A DNA stretch of 22,500 nucleotides from contig CAJNDS010002070.1 of assembly GCA_905221605.1 (NCBI GenBank), positions 156,296 to 178,795 on the forward strand, read 5' to 3'. How positions within the stretch are numbered: the stretch's first letter is position 1; every line of letters starts with the position of its first letter. Of the stretch, positions 21,901 through 22,500 are shown one piece after another. The position numbers and the translations under genes were made by a program. Origin of the DNA: Symbiodinium natans (taxonomy: Eukaryota > Sar > Dinophyceae > Suessiales > Symbiodiniaceae). The notes beneath the pieces are model-generated. The model did not search any database, was not told where the DNA came from, and saw only the letters and a list, made by a program, of their open reading frames with translations.

Positions 21901-21960
21901 TACCCCTCCTCTGTCTGAGGATACTCCCGCTTTGGGAAAGGCGGCGGCAAGGGCGGCTCC
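324..21960 (+). CDS. DEAD-box RNA helicase (DBP2/DDX5-like), C-terminal part, 22 dispersed exons
   Basis: This gene is discontinuous; the span covers exons and introns. Known role of the family: RNA-dependent ATPase that unwinds or remodels RNA or RNA-protein complexes, mostly nuclear (splicing, ribosome biogenesis, mRNP export). Seen in order on the plus strand: MGF, RQTMMF+SATWPREV (motif III), VIVFTNTK (motif IV), IHGDK, ERDQALHAFKAGR, ATDVAARGLD (motif V), VVNYD, HRIGRTGRAG (motif VI), then a glycine-rich tail with RFGKGGGKGG. SATWP and IHGDK point to the p68/DBP2 class. The reading frame is maintained across all proposed junctions. Spacing agrees well with DDX5 at several points: 19 residues between TK and IHGDK, nine from IHGDK through the ERDQAL block, and twelve from the D of RGLD to NYD. 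The N-terminal RecA domain lies upstream of the window and the true C-terminus is unresolved. Conserved residues of motifs III, IV, V and VI are intact, so I see no sign of a pseudogene. Exact ends of some exons are inferred from the GC/GA/GT-AG rule and need a transcript. Confidence 0.92.
346..729 (+). other. Intron 1
   Basis: The intron begins here or at 337. It holds a non-repeat stretch (350-470) with C-runs, a few CCTAAACC units (482-505), another non-repeat stretch (506-630) and a G-rich TTCAGGG/TTTAGGG array at 636-702, then 27 bases ending CCCAG. A minus-strand open frame across 333-626 is not conserved-looking and contains repeat translation. Confidence 0.55.
730..782 (+). CDS. Helicase exon 2: IRTLIKAIPRDRQTMMF, first half of motif III
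   Basis: The acceptor is CTGCCCAG|G. The frame reads (xx)G ATT CGA then IRTLIKAIPRDRQTMMF and a first codon base A. This matches the family's IRxIVxQIRPDRQTxMxSATWP. The donor is GC at 783 (A|GCGCC). Joining to exon 3 (GT GCG ACC TGG) gives AGT-GCG-ACC-TGG, Ser-Ala-Thr-Trp, which restores motif III exactly. Reading on without splicing gives SASVW and no helicase match. Confidence 0.9.
783..1623 (+). other. Intron 2, G-rich array at 5' end and C-rich array at 3' end
   Basis: GC donor. TTTAGGG-type units run from 804 to about 1050 with many variants (TTGAGGG, CTTAGGG, TTTGGGG). C-rich units follow at 1050-1112 and non-repeat sequence at 1115-1490, which includes a GGGTCCCCAAAACCCAAGGG stretch (1431-1450) resembling one in intron 13. 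A clean CCCTAAA array spans 1496-1587. The last 36 bases end GCAAG|G. Confidence 0.75.
1624..1661 (+). CDS. Helicase exon 3: (S)ATWPREVRNLAQ, second half of motif III
   Basis: The exon reads GT GCG ACC TGG CCA AGG GAG GTG CGG AAC CTG GCA CAG. Together with exon 2 it gives SATWPREVRNLAQ, the p68-class signature (family: SATWPKEVRQLAEDFL). The donor is GA at 1662 (CAG|GAC). The next exon begins after CAG|GAC as well, so CAGGAC is a 6-nt direct repeat across this intron. Without splicing the frame continues as DTLRCKLRAG, which does not match the family. Confidence 0.93.
1662..2605 (+). other. Intron 3
   Basis: G-rich arrays at 1690-1760 and 1795-1890, non-repeat 1900-2140, C-rich array 2145-2263, an island at 2265-2395 with no helicase match in any frame, then G-rich 2396-2585. 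Unlike most introns here, the last array is G-rich. The 3' end is ATCTTCCTTGCAG|G, a good acceptor. Confidence 0.7.
2606..2641 (+). CDS. Helicase exon 4: DYLHRPAAWMTN
   Basis: The exon reads GAC TAC CTC CAT CGA CCG GCC GCC TGG ATG ACA AAT. Joined to exon 3 it gives LAQ-DYLHRPAAWMTN, matching the family's LAxDYLxDPxxxxxG region. The donor is GC at 2642 (AAT|GCC). The acceptor of exon 5 is CAG|GCC, so GCC is shared. The segment after DYL is poorly conserved in the family, hence the lower certainty for its last residues. Confidence 0.82.
3217..3621 (+). CDS. Unrecognised coding-like open frame inside intron 4
   Basis: An open frame of 134 codons with mixed, non-repetitive composition and many C- or G-ending codons (ATC, GAC, AAG, GCC, TCC), like the helicase exons. 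An AG at 3239-3240 precedes CTC ATG GCC, so the real segment may start at 3241 as an exon rather than at the ATG. Residues such as QEFEVEQDGTPYVIRSQ and KADIKDVYSFARDIVSW look like a real protein. The end (DVDPKPYGPKT) is translated telomere-like repeat, so the coding part has probably been cut by repeat at about 3590. I recognise no family. It could be a fragment of another gene carried in the intron, an alternative exon, or chance. Confidence 0.35.
   Translation: MLLRTELQLMASSNLALSSRQSSLCVYVYTMQILFIDFGGAGKASLIWQEFEVEQDGTPYVIRSQKIASKEHKDWPSHLKADIKDVYSFARDIVSWATGTFEWTLTVIHLGITGDRIEDHSLTDVDPKPYGPKT
4718..5688. repeat. Clustered C-rich telomere-like arrays in intron 4
   Basis: Near-perfect CCCTAAA arrays at 4718-4850 (about 19 units) and 5510-5688 (about 25 units), with degenerate blocks between (5066-5130, 5230-5390: CCCGAAA, CCCGCAA, CCTTAAA). 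Non-repeat sequence of 100-200 bp separates the blocks. Confidence 0.9.
4855..4944. mobile_element. Family 1 inverted-repeat element, short copy
   Basis: The left end TTACTCTTTGTGTAAGAACC (4855-4874) resembles the family 1 terminus. The right end reads GGCCTTGTGAGCAAAAGTAG, a degenerate mirror. TTATT occurs on both sides (4850-4854 and 4945-4949). The interior carries a C-run and a facing G-run that could pair. Confidence 0.5.
5776..6030. repeat. Poly-G region
   Basis: Runs of 9-25 G separated by CA, CAGT, A or T, ending in facing C-runs (5998-6013). A strong G-quadruplex candidate on the plus strand. Run lengths may be unreliable in the assembly. The open frames across it encode only poly-Gly or poly-Pro and are rejected. 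Confidence 0.85.
6368..6552. repeat. Inverted repeat with AT dinucleotide tract inside
   Basis: AAAGGAGGGA (6368-6377) and TCCCTCCTTT (6543-6552) are perfect complements. The match extends inward imperfectly (AAGGGAC on both arms). It encloses an AT tract (6476-6496). Possibly another small non-autonomous element, but no target duplication was seen. Confidence 0.45.
6599..6613 (+). CDS. Helicase exon 5: ATANK
   Basis: After TTTGCAG the frame reads GCC ACA GCG AAC AAG, ATANK, like the (E)LxANxxI stretch of the family. With a GA donor at 6614 (AAG|GACATC) it joins exon 6 as ATANK-GVGDIQILRHF. Alternatives: the exon continues DI or DIK to 6619 or 6622 and joins exon 6 within the shared hexamer GACATC or at CAG|ATACTG, giving ANKDI(Q/K)ILRHF, which fits family spacing slightly better but breaks the donor rule. 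Confidence 0.65.
6614..7299 (+). other. Intron 5
   Basis: G-rich TTTAGGG/TTTAAGG array 6656-6740, non-repeat 6741-6917, a short G-rich then C-rich block 6918-6987 and about 300 non-repeat bases ending GTTCAG|G. The block 6918-6987 is flanked by a near-duplicate sequence (6892-6908 and 6993-7009). A 45-codon open frame, 7120-7257 (charged, starting MGRRGQHLTQEERESRLERH), is too short to call a gene. Confidence 0.6.
7300..7332 (+). CDS. Helicase exon 6: GVGDIQILRHF
   Basis: Reads GGC GTC GGT GAC ATC CAG ATA CTG AGG CAT TTT after TTCAG|G. The donor is GT at 7333. Joined to exon 7 (GTC GTC ATC) it gives ILRHFVVICNGQK, which has the same length from I to K as ILQIVDVCHDVEK of DDX5. The first three residues could instead be intron if the junction lies inside GACATC (7309-7314). 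Confidence 0.72.
7333..8047 (+). other. Intron 6
   Basis: G-rich array immediately after the donor (7338-7405), mixed block 7440-7510, non-repeat 7515-7586, G-rich array 7588-7682 that drifts from TTTAGGG into TTTGGGG, non-repeat 7685-7985, a short G-rich block 7986-8008, and the acceptor GGCAAGAG|G. The open frame 7655-7846 is partly repeat and has no recognisable domain. Confidence 0.65.
8048..8071 (+). CDS. Helicase exon 7: VVICNGQK
   Basis: Reads GTC GTC ATC TGC AAC GGC CAG AAG, giving (HF)VVICNGQK, the family's VxVCxxxxK block ahead of motif IV. Donor GA at 8072 (AAG|GACC); acceptor of exon 8 is AAG|GACA. AAGGAC is therefore a 6-nt direct repeat across the intron. Confidence 0.75.
8072..8391 (+). 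other. Intron 7, containing an inverted-repeat element
   Basis: G-rich array 8123-8170, short C-rich piece 8213-8223, then a small inverted-repeat element (8229-8373) that holds its own TTTAGGG block. The last 18 bases lead to AGCAAG|G. Confidence 0.65.
8229..8373. mobile_element. Small inverted-repeat element (family 1) with telomere-like block inside
   Basis: The left terminus CTACCACTTGCTTAAGAACC (8229-8248) matches the reverse complement of the right terminus (8352-8373, CTACTATTTGCTTAAGAACC) at 18 of 20 positions. TTTT flanks both sides (8225-8228 and 8374-8377), a possible 4-bp target duplication. A TTTAGGG array (8268-8320) lies between the termini. No coding capacity: a MITE-like non-autonomous element. 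Confidence 0.7.
8392..8402 (+). CDS. Helicase exon 8: DKT(E), micro-exon
   Basis: After GCAAG|G it reads GAC AAG ACA GA, following QK of exon 7 (QKDKTE; family EKDEKL). Two exits are possible: a GA donor at 8403 joining exon 9 at 8605 (keeps the GA-AG rule), or continuation as NL to 8409 with a GT donor and joining at 8642 to give KTENLELL, which fits the family's KxxxLxxLL better but has no AG acceptor. Confidence 0.55.
8403..8604 (+). other. Intron 8, shortest
   Basis: Non-repeat 8403-8458, C-rich CCCTAAA block 8459-8530, non-repeat to TGTCAG|G at 8604. About 200 bases, the only intron here dominated by non-repeat sequence. Its end could lie at 8641 under the alternative junction. Confidence 0.5.
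8605..8662 (+). CDS. Helicase exon 9: IPAGQLPTSTSLELLGQLE
   Basis: The certain core is GAA CTC CTC GGA CAG CTT GAA (8642-8662), ELLGQLE, the leucine-rich helix just before motif IV. The frame is open back to the AG|G acceptor at 8604, adding IPAGQLPTSTSL, a longer loop than usual. Donor GC at 8663 (GAA|GCC), joining exon 10 to read LE-ERVIVF. Confidence 0.6.
8665..8938. repeat. Long C-rich CCCTAAA array
   Basis: About 38 CCCTAAA units with four or five single-base variants, starting two bases after the donor of intron 9. Confidence 0.95.
9353..9625. repeat. Variant telomere-like tract, CCCCACA then CCCTACA
   Basis: About ten near-perfect CCCCACA units pass into about 25 CCCTACA units with a few slips (9526-9545). 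Both differ from CCCTAAA by one or two bases, and each variant has been amplified locally as a block. Confidence 0.9.
9730..9758 (+). CDS. Helicase exon 10: ERVIVFTNTK, motif IV
   Basis: Reads GAG CGC GTC ATC GTC TTC ACA AAC ACC AA. ERVIVFTNTK is motif IV (family KxIVFVETK, VIIFxNTK). Donor GA at 9759 (ACCAA|GAAGTCC), leaving two bases. Exon 11 supplies G, giving AAG (K), and TK to IHGDK is then 19 residues, exactly as in DDX5. If TGAA at 9719-9722 were the junction instead, SK would be added before ER. Confidence 0.92.
9786..10010. repeat. Long G-rich TTTAGGG array
   Basis: About 27 near-perfect TTTAGGG units (9820-10008) at the 5' end of intron 10; it is the longest G-strand array in the window. 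Confidence 0.95.
10089..10181. mobile_element. Small inverted-repeat element (family 2), copy 1
   Basis: The left end TCCCCCTTATACGAACAGTCC-type sequence (10091-10111) is the reverse complement of the right end (10153-10179) apart from a 5-6 nt length difference. It contains AAGGACTGTTAGTATAA (10151-10167), identical over 17 nt to 20215-20231. No coding capacity and no clear target duplication. Confidence 0.65.
10195..10320. repeat. CCCCAAA (TTTGGGG) variant tract
   Basis: About 17 tandem CCCCAAA units with one expanded C-run near 10270. A single base separates this unit from CCCTAAA. The minus strand reads open as repeated WGLGFGV, which is only repeat translation. Confidence 0.9.
10408..10570. 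mobile_element. Small inverted-repeat element (family 2), copy 2, with telomere-like block inside
   Basis: The left end GTTCC..ACAGTCCC (10408-10431) mirrors the right end GGGACTGT..GGGAAC (10547-10570). The right 45 nt (10526-10570) match 20195-20239 at 34 of 45 positions without gaps. A TTTAGGG/TTTGGGG block (10451-10515) sits between the ends. Confidence 0.6.
10840..10912 (+). CDS. Helicase exon 11: LCESLASDLYRSRHF..HVVTIHGDK
   Basis: After GCCAG|G the frame reads (AA)G CTC TGT GAG TCC TTG GCA and on through CACTTC to CAT GTC GTC ACC ATC CAC GGC GAC AAG. Residues LCESLASDLYRSRHF then HVVTIHGDK match the CxxLxxxL...IHGDK block that follows motif IV. Donor GC at 10913 (AAG|GCC). At 73 nt it is the longest exon here. 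Confidence 0.95.
10913..11667 (+). other. Intron 11, G-rich 5' array and C-rich 3' array
   Basis: G-rich array 10920-10960, a long non-repeat stretch 10965-11455 with no recognisable gene, CCCTAAA array 11461-11615, then 50 bases ending GCTCCAG|G. Confidence 0.75.
11668..11688 (+). CDS. Helicase exon 12: EQRERDQ
   Basis: Reads GAA CAG CGG GAA CGA GAT CAG. Joined to exons 11 and 13 it gives IHGDK-EQRERDQ-ALHAFKAG, the same length as DDX5's IHGDK-SQQERDW-VLNEFKHG. Donor GC at 11689 (CAG|GCC); exon 13 acceptor CAG|GCG. CAGGC is a 5-nt direct repeat across the intron. Confidence 0.93.
11689..12254 (+). other. Intron 12
   Basis: Short G-rich array 11727-11755, non-repeat 11756-11860, then a long C-rich array 11862-12250 mixing CCCTAAA and CCCGAAA. 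It is interrupted at 11986-12010 by a 14-nt copy of the intron's own 3' end plus exon start. Acceptor AACCGCAG|G. Confidence 0.75.
12255..12311 (+). CDS. Helicase exon 13: ALHAFKAGRSPIMLATDVA, first half of motif V
   Basis: Reads GCG CTG CAT GCC TTC AAG through GCC ACA GAT GTG GCG: ALHAFKAGRSPIMLATDVA. This is the FKxGxxPIxxATDVAARGLD motif V segment. Donor GC at 12312 (GCG|GCC). Read unspliced it gives ATVSALG and a stop, so splicing to exon 14 is needed to complete ARGLD. Confidence 0.96.
12312..13522 (+). other. Intron 13
   Basis: G-rich units 12354-12560, C-rich 12614-12660, CCCCAAA tract 12660-12838, CCCTAAA 12839-12875, non-repeat 12880-12985 (with a GGGTCCCCAAACCCAAGG stretch like that in intron 2), C-rich units with expanded A-runs (CCCTAAAAA, 13020-13145), C-rich 13146-13370, non-repeat 13371-13470, short C-rich end, acceptor GCCGAG|G. 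Confidence 0.75.
12660..12838. repeat. CCCCAAA variant tract inside a CCCTAAA array
   Basis: About 25 CCCCAAA units bracketed by CCCTAAA on both sides, with single-unit slips near 12675 and 12760. The sandwich arrangement indicates local amplification of a variant unit. Confidence 0.9.
13523..13555 (+). CDS. Helicase exon 14: ARGLDIKGVKL, second half of motif V
   Basis: Reads GCA CGC GGG CTA GAC ATC AAG GGC GTT AAG CTC. With exons 13 and 15 it gives ATDVA-ARGLDIKGVKL-VVNYD, the same spacing as RGLDVEDVKFVINYD. Donor GC at 13556 (CTC|GCG). Confidence 0.95.
13556..14710 (+). other. Intron 14
   Basis: G-rich 13566-13600 and 13683-13720, non-repeat 13721-13885 with a 32-nt repeat (13786-13817) shared with intron 16, G-rich 13885-13935, non-repeat 13936-14415 that includes one terminus of a family 1 element (14009-14030), C-rich 14416-14475, non-repeat 14476-14635, C-rich 14638-14676, acceptor CTCAGAG|G. 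Confidence 0.7.
14009..14116. mobile_element. Probable family 1 inverted-repeat element, right end decayed
   Basis: The left end CTGCTATTCGCTTAAGAACC (14009-14028) matches the family 1 terminus at 18 of 20 positions. The opposite end is not clear; GGGGTTTTCAGCAGCAAGAA (14094-14113) is a weak candidate. Call rests mainly on the left terminus. Confidence 0.35.
14711..14735 (+). CDS. Helicase exon 15: VVNYDVAS
   Basis: Reads GTT GTG AAC TAC GAC GTG GCA AGT T. VVNYD is the conserved VxNYDxP block between motifs V and VI. Donor GC at 14736 (T|GCC); exon 16 supplies GC to give TGC. The joined VNYDVASCPDDHIHR has the same length as INYDYPNSSEDYIHR of DDX5. The usual Pro after NYD-x is replaced by Ala. 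Confidence 0.94.
14736..15962 (+). other. Intron 15
   Basis: G-rich array 14772-14905 (GTCTAGGG units then TTTAGGG), non-repeat 14906-15050, short G-rich 15051-15085, non-repeat 15090-15246 holding a 37-nt repeat shared with intron 19, C-rich 15247-15330, C-rich 15455-15530, G-rich 15535-15662, G-rich 15757-15785, C-rich CCCTCAA/CCCTAAA 15878-15955, acceptor CTAAAG|G. Confidence 0.75.
15963..16001 (+). CDS. Helicase exon 16: PDDHIHRIGRTGR, motif VI
   Basis: Reads GC CCA GAT GAC CAC ATC CAC CGC ATC GGC AGA ACG GGC C, giving (C)PDDHIHRIGRTG(R). HRIGRTGR is motif VI, with both arginine fingers present. Donor GT at 16002; exon 17 acceptor CAG|GTGCCGG. GTGCCGG (16002-16008 and 18023-18029) is a 7-nt direct repeat across the 2-kb intron. 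Confidence 0.97.
16002..18022 (+). other. Intron 16, 2 kb
   Basis: Mixed TTTGGGG/TTTAGGG array 16025-16215, degenerate G-rich and T-rich sequence to 16550, non-repeat 16551-17040 with the second copy of the 32-nt repeat (16715-16746), G-rich 17041-17090, non-repeat 17091-17262, C-rich 17263-17345, G-rich 17419-17468, degenerate C-rich 17470-17690, the GCACGCTC minisatellite 17744-17847, C-rich 17905-17975, acceptor AGCACAG|G. No gene recognised. Confidence 0.7.
17744..17847. repeat. 8-bp minisatellite, unit GCACGCTC
   Basis: About 12-13 near-perfect tandem copies, preceded by degenerate units (GCACGCAC, GCACACTT) from 17704. Open on both strands because 8-bp units rotate the frame and lack stops (SHARTLAR plus, RACERASV minus). 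Not a gene. Confidence 0.93.
18023..18037 (+). CDS. Helicase exon 17: (R)AGAC, micro-exon ending motif VI
   Basis: Reads GT GCC GGG GCG TGC A. With exon 16 it completes HRIGRTGRAGAC. Donor GT at 18038 (A|GTGACG); exon 18 supplies AC to make AAC. Read unspliced it gives SDASWQPW, with no family match. Confidence 0.82.
18038..18549 (+). other. Intron 17
   Basis: C-rich array 18083-18340 with a run of CCCGAAA units at 18217-18258, non-repeat 18341-18450, G-rich 18450-18512, 37 bases to CCAAAG|A. The array order (C-rich first, G-rich last) is the reverse of most introns here. Confidence 0.7.
18550..18562 (+). CDS. Helicase exon 18: (N)GCLS, 13-nt micro-exon
   Basis: Reads AC GGA TGC CTG TC between AAAG|A and a GC donor at 18563. 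Joined it gives GRAGAC-NGCLS-FLDSRETKEARE. From GRAGA to ARE this is 18 residues, the usual family distance, with F in the conserved place (GxAxTFF). An alternative frame (DACRF) is possible if the junctions differ, but it breaks the splice rule. Confidence 0.6.
18563..19494 (+). other. Intron 18
   Basis: G-rich array 18603-18690, non-repeat 18691-18870, degenerate C-rich 18871-18965, non-repeat 18966-19045, G-rich 19050-19110, then C-rich with two variant tracts: CCCTCAAG (about 19190-19285) and CCCTAAG (19377-19465). Acceptor ACCCAG|G. Confidence 0.75.
19186..19470. repeat. Variant telomere-like tracts CCCTCAAG and CCCTAAG
   Basis: About 12 copies of the 8-bp unit CCCTCAAG (19190-19285), then three CCCTATAAA units, then CCCTAAA, then about 13 copies of CCCTAAG (19377-19465). 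Each variant forms its own block. Confidence 0.9.
19495..19531 (+). CDS. Helicase exon 19: FLDSRETKEARE
   Basis: Reads G TTC CTA GAT TCA AGG GAG ACC AAG GAG GCG CGC GAG. FLDSRETKEARE corresponds to FFTPDDAKLARE after motif VI. Donor GC at 19532 (GAG|GCG). Confidence 0.87.
19532..20017 (+). other. Intron 19
   Basis: G-rich 19568-19615, non-repeat 19616-19780 with a second copy of the 37-nt repeat (19673-19709), CCCCAAA tract 19794-19880, degenerate C-rich 19885-19995, acceptor GCACAG|G. Confidence 0.7.
20018..20043 (+). CDS. Helicase exon 20: VMRSMDAW(P)
   Basis: Reads GTG ATG CGT TCC ATG GAC GCT TGG CC. It follows ARE of exon 19 and continues into IPSELRDLA of exon 21, matching the family's LVxVLREAxQxVPPELxxL helix. 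Donor GC at 20044 (CC|GCATCG). An alternative acceptor a few bases upstream would add AAQ before VM. Confidence 0.72.
20195..20239. mobile_element. Family 2 inverted-repeat element, one end only
   Basis: 34 of 45 bases match 10526-10570 without gaps, and AAGGACTGTTAGTATAA matches the copy at 10151-10167 exactly. The opposite terminus is not recognisable; upstream there is a poly-G run. Confidence 0.55.
21234..21453. mobile_element. Family 1 inverted-repeat element with ACAA target duplication
   Basis: The left end CTACTATTTGCTTCAGAACC (21234-21253) mirrors the right end (21432-21453, reverse complement CTACTTTTCTCTTAAGAACG). ACAA flanks both sides (21230-21233 and 21454-21457). Inside, a unit of about 55 bp (AGAAC, C-run, ACCC, A-run, GAACAACACTATT) is tandemly duplicated. 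No coding capacity. Confidence 0.75.
21483..21532 (+). CDS. Helicase exon 21: IPSELRDLADTGG..
   Basis: Reads G ATA CCG TCA GAG CTG CGC GAC CTG GCC GAT ACC then glycine codons. IPSELRDLA equals the family's VPPELRDLA at the end of the second RecA domain, followed by the glycine-rich tail. The next exon needs one base from this one, and GT or GC donors fitting that phase exist at several glycine codons (exon end 21517 to 21532), so the number of glycines is unresolved. Confidence 0.88.
21533..21919 (+). other. Intron 21
   Basis: Non-repeat start, G-rich 21563-21612, non-repeat 21613-21790, C-rich 21791-21898 (CCCTAAA with a CCCCAAA block), acceptor TGTCTGAG|G. Exact start uncertain (21518-21533). 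Confidence 0.65.
21920..21960 (+). CDS. Helicase exon 22: (G)YSRFGKGGGKGGS, glycine-rich tail
   Basis: Reads GA TAC TCC CGC TTT GGG AAA GGC GGC GGC AAG GGC GGC TCC. YSRFGKGGGKGGS is typical of the RGG/FG-like tail of p68-type helicases, thought to bind RNA. The frame stays open to a TAG at 22003-22005 formed by repeat, so either a donor lies near 21951-21960 or the protein ends there. End uncertain. Confidence 0.75.
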
Positions 21961-22500
21961 CTGTCTTGTCTTGCCTCGTTCAAAAGAGGGGCTCAGGCCT
22001 CTTAGGGTTTCGGGCTTTGGGGGTCAGGGTTTAGGGTTTAGGGTTTTGGGTTAGGGTTTAGGGTTTAGGGTTTAGGGTAACCTAAGCGGTTTTGGGTTTA
22101 GCAGCCTTGAACACCCCCCCCCCCCCCCCGGCCCCCTTGCATGCCCTGTGATTCTGGTCTCGCCTCCTCGGTACTAAACCCTGAGACCCTGAAGCCCGAA
22201 ACCCTAAACCCTAAGCCTAACCTAAACCCTAAACCCAAATGGGGGGTTTGTTGGGGGGGGGGGGGTGGGTGGGTTGCGACCTCCTCTCCGCGATTCTTCG
22301 ATTGAGGGTTTTTTGCGCTTGAGCTCTGGGACACGAAGTACCTAAGGCTCTAACACCCTAAACTCTAAACCCTGAACTCTAAACCCTGAGCTCTAAACCC
22401 TAAACCCTAAACCCCAAACCCCAAACCCTAAACCCTAAACCCTAAACCCTAAACCCTAAACCCTAAACCCTAAACCCTAAACCCCAAACCCCAAACCCCA
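21961..22500 (+). other. Intron or 3' region: telomere-like repeat, no exon recognised
   Basis: Non-repeat 21961-22000, G-rich 22003-22080, C-run and non-repeat 22081-22185, mixed C-rich 22186-22240, poly-G 22255-22264, non-repeat 22265-22350, C-rich 22352-22500 (CCCTAAA with CCCCAAA at the end). No further helicase segment was recognised; a tail exon of low-complexity Gly/Arg codons could be missed. Confidence 0.5.

Noticed and set aside
324-21960. Ciliate-type scrambled or IES-interrupted micronuclear gene, because of short direct repeats at junctions
   Set aside because: Junctions obey GC/GA/GT-AG|G splice rules, exons are unscrambled and GC-rich, and the repeat is TTTAGGG, not a ciliate telomere unit.
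1-22500. A true chromosome end
   Set aside because: Arrays switch orientation dozens of times and enclose ordered helicase exons, so these are interstitial repeats.

Overview
The window looks like part of a dinoflagellate nuclear genome. Three things in the sequence point there. (1) It is saturated with the 7-bp repeat TTTAGGG/CCCTAAA, in both orientations and in dozens of blocks. (2) It holds one gene cut into very short exons. (3) In the exon model below nearly all introns start with GC, GA or GT and end in AG, almost always followed by G. That GC/GA/GT donor set with an AG|G acceptor is established for dinoflagellates. The species cannot be told from the sequence.

The main content is one plus-strand gene that runs through almost the whole window and was entered upstream of it. 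The 'unique' islands between the telomere-like blocks, read in order, encode the C-terminal half of a DEAD-box RNA helicase of the DBP2/DDX5 (p68) type. In order they give: the MGF that follows the DEAD motif (~324), motif III SATWP (730-782 joined to 1624-1661), motif IV VIVFTNTK (9730-9758), the IHGDK block (10840-10912), the ERDQAL/FKAGR segment (11668-12311), motif V ATDVAARGLD (12255-12311 joined to 13523-13555), VVNYD (14711), motif VI HRIGRTGRAG (15963-16001 joined to 18023), and a glycine-rich tail (21483-21960). I propose 22 exons of about 11-73 nt, roughly 0.7 kb of coding sequence in 21.6 kb. The frame stays open across all of them, and spacing between motifs mostly matches the family. 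Motifs Q, I, Ia, Ib and II must lie upstream.

The introns (about 0.2 to 4 kb) are built mostly from telomere-like repeat. In 13 of 20 introns scored, the first array after the donor is G-rich (TTTAGGG) and the last array before the acceptor is C-rich (CCCTAAA). The two ends of the transcript's intron could therefore pair and bring neighbouring micro-exons together. Some introns also carry short direct repeats across the exon junctions (CAGGAC, AAGGAC, CAGGC, GTGCCGG), as expected if they arose by insertion. Several small non-autonomous inverted-repeat elements sit inside introns, two of them with telomere-like blocks between their termini.

Other content: locally homogenised repeat variants (CCCCAAA, CCCGAAA, CCCTAAG, CCCTCAAG, CCCTACA, CCCCACA), an extreme poly-G stretch (5776-5990), an 8-bp minisatellite (17744-17847), and an unrecognised coding-like open frame inside intron 4 (3217-3621). 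I see no rRNA, tRNA, CRISPR or bacterial feature. Most apparent ORFs are repeat translations (WGLGFGV, PKPLNP and similar) and were left out.
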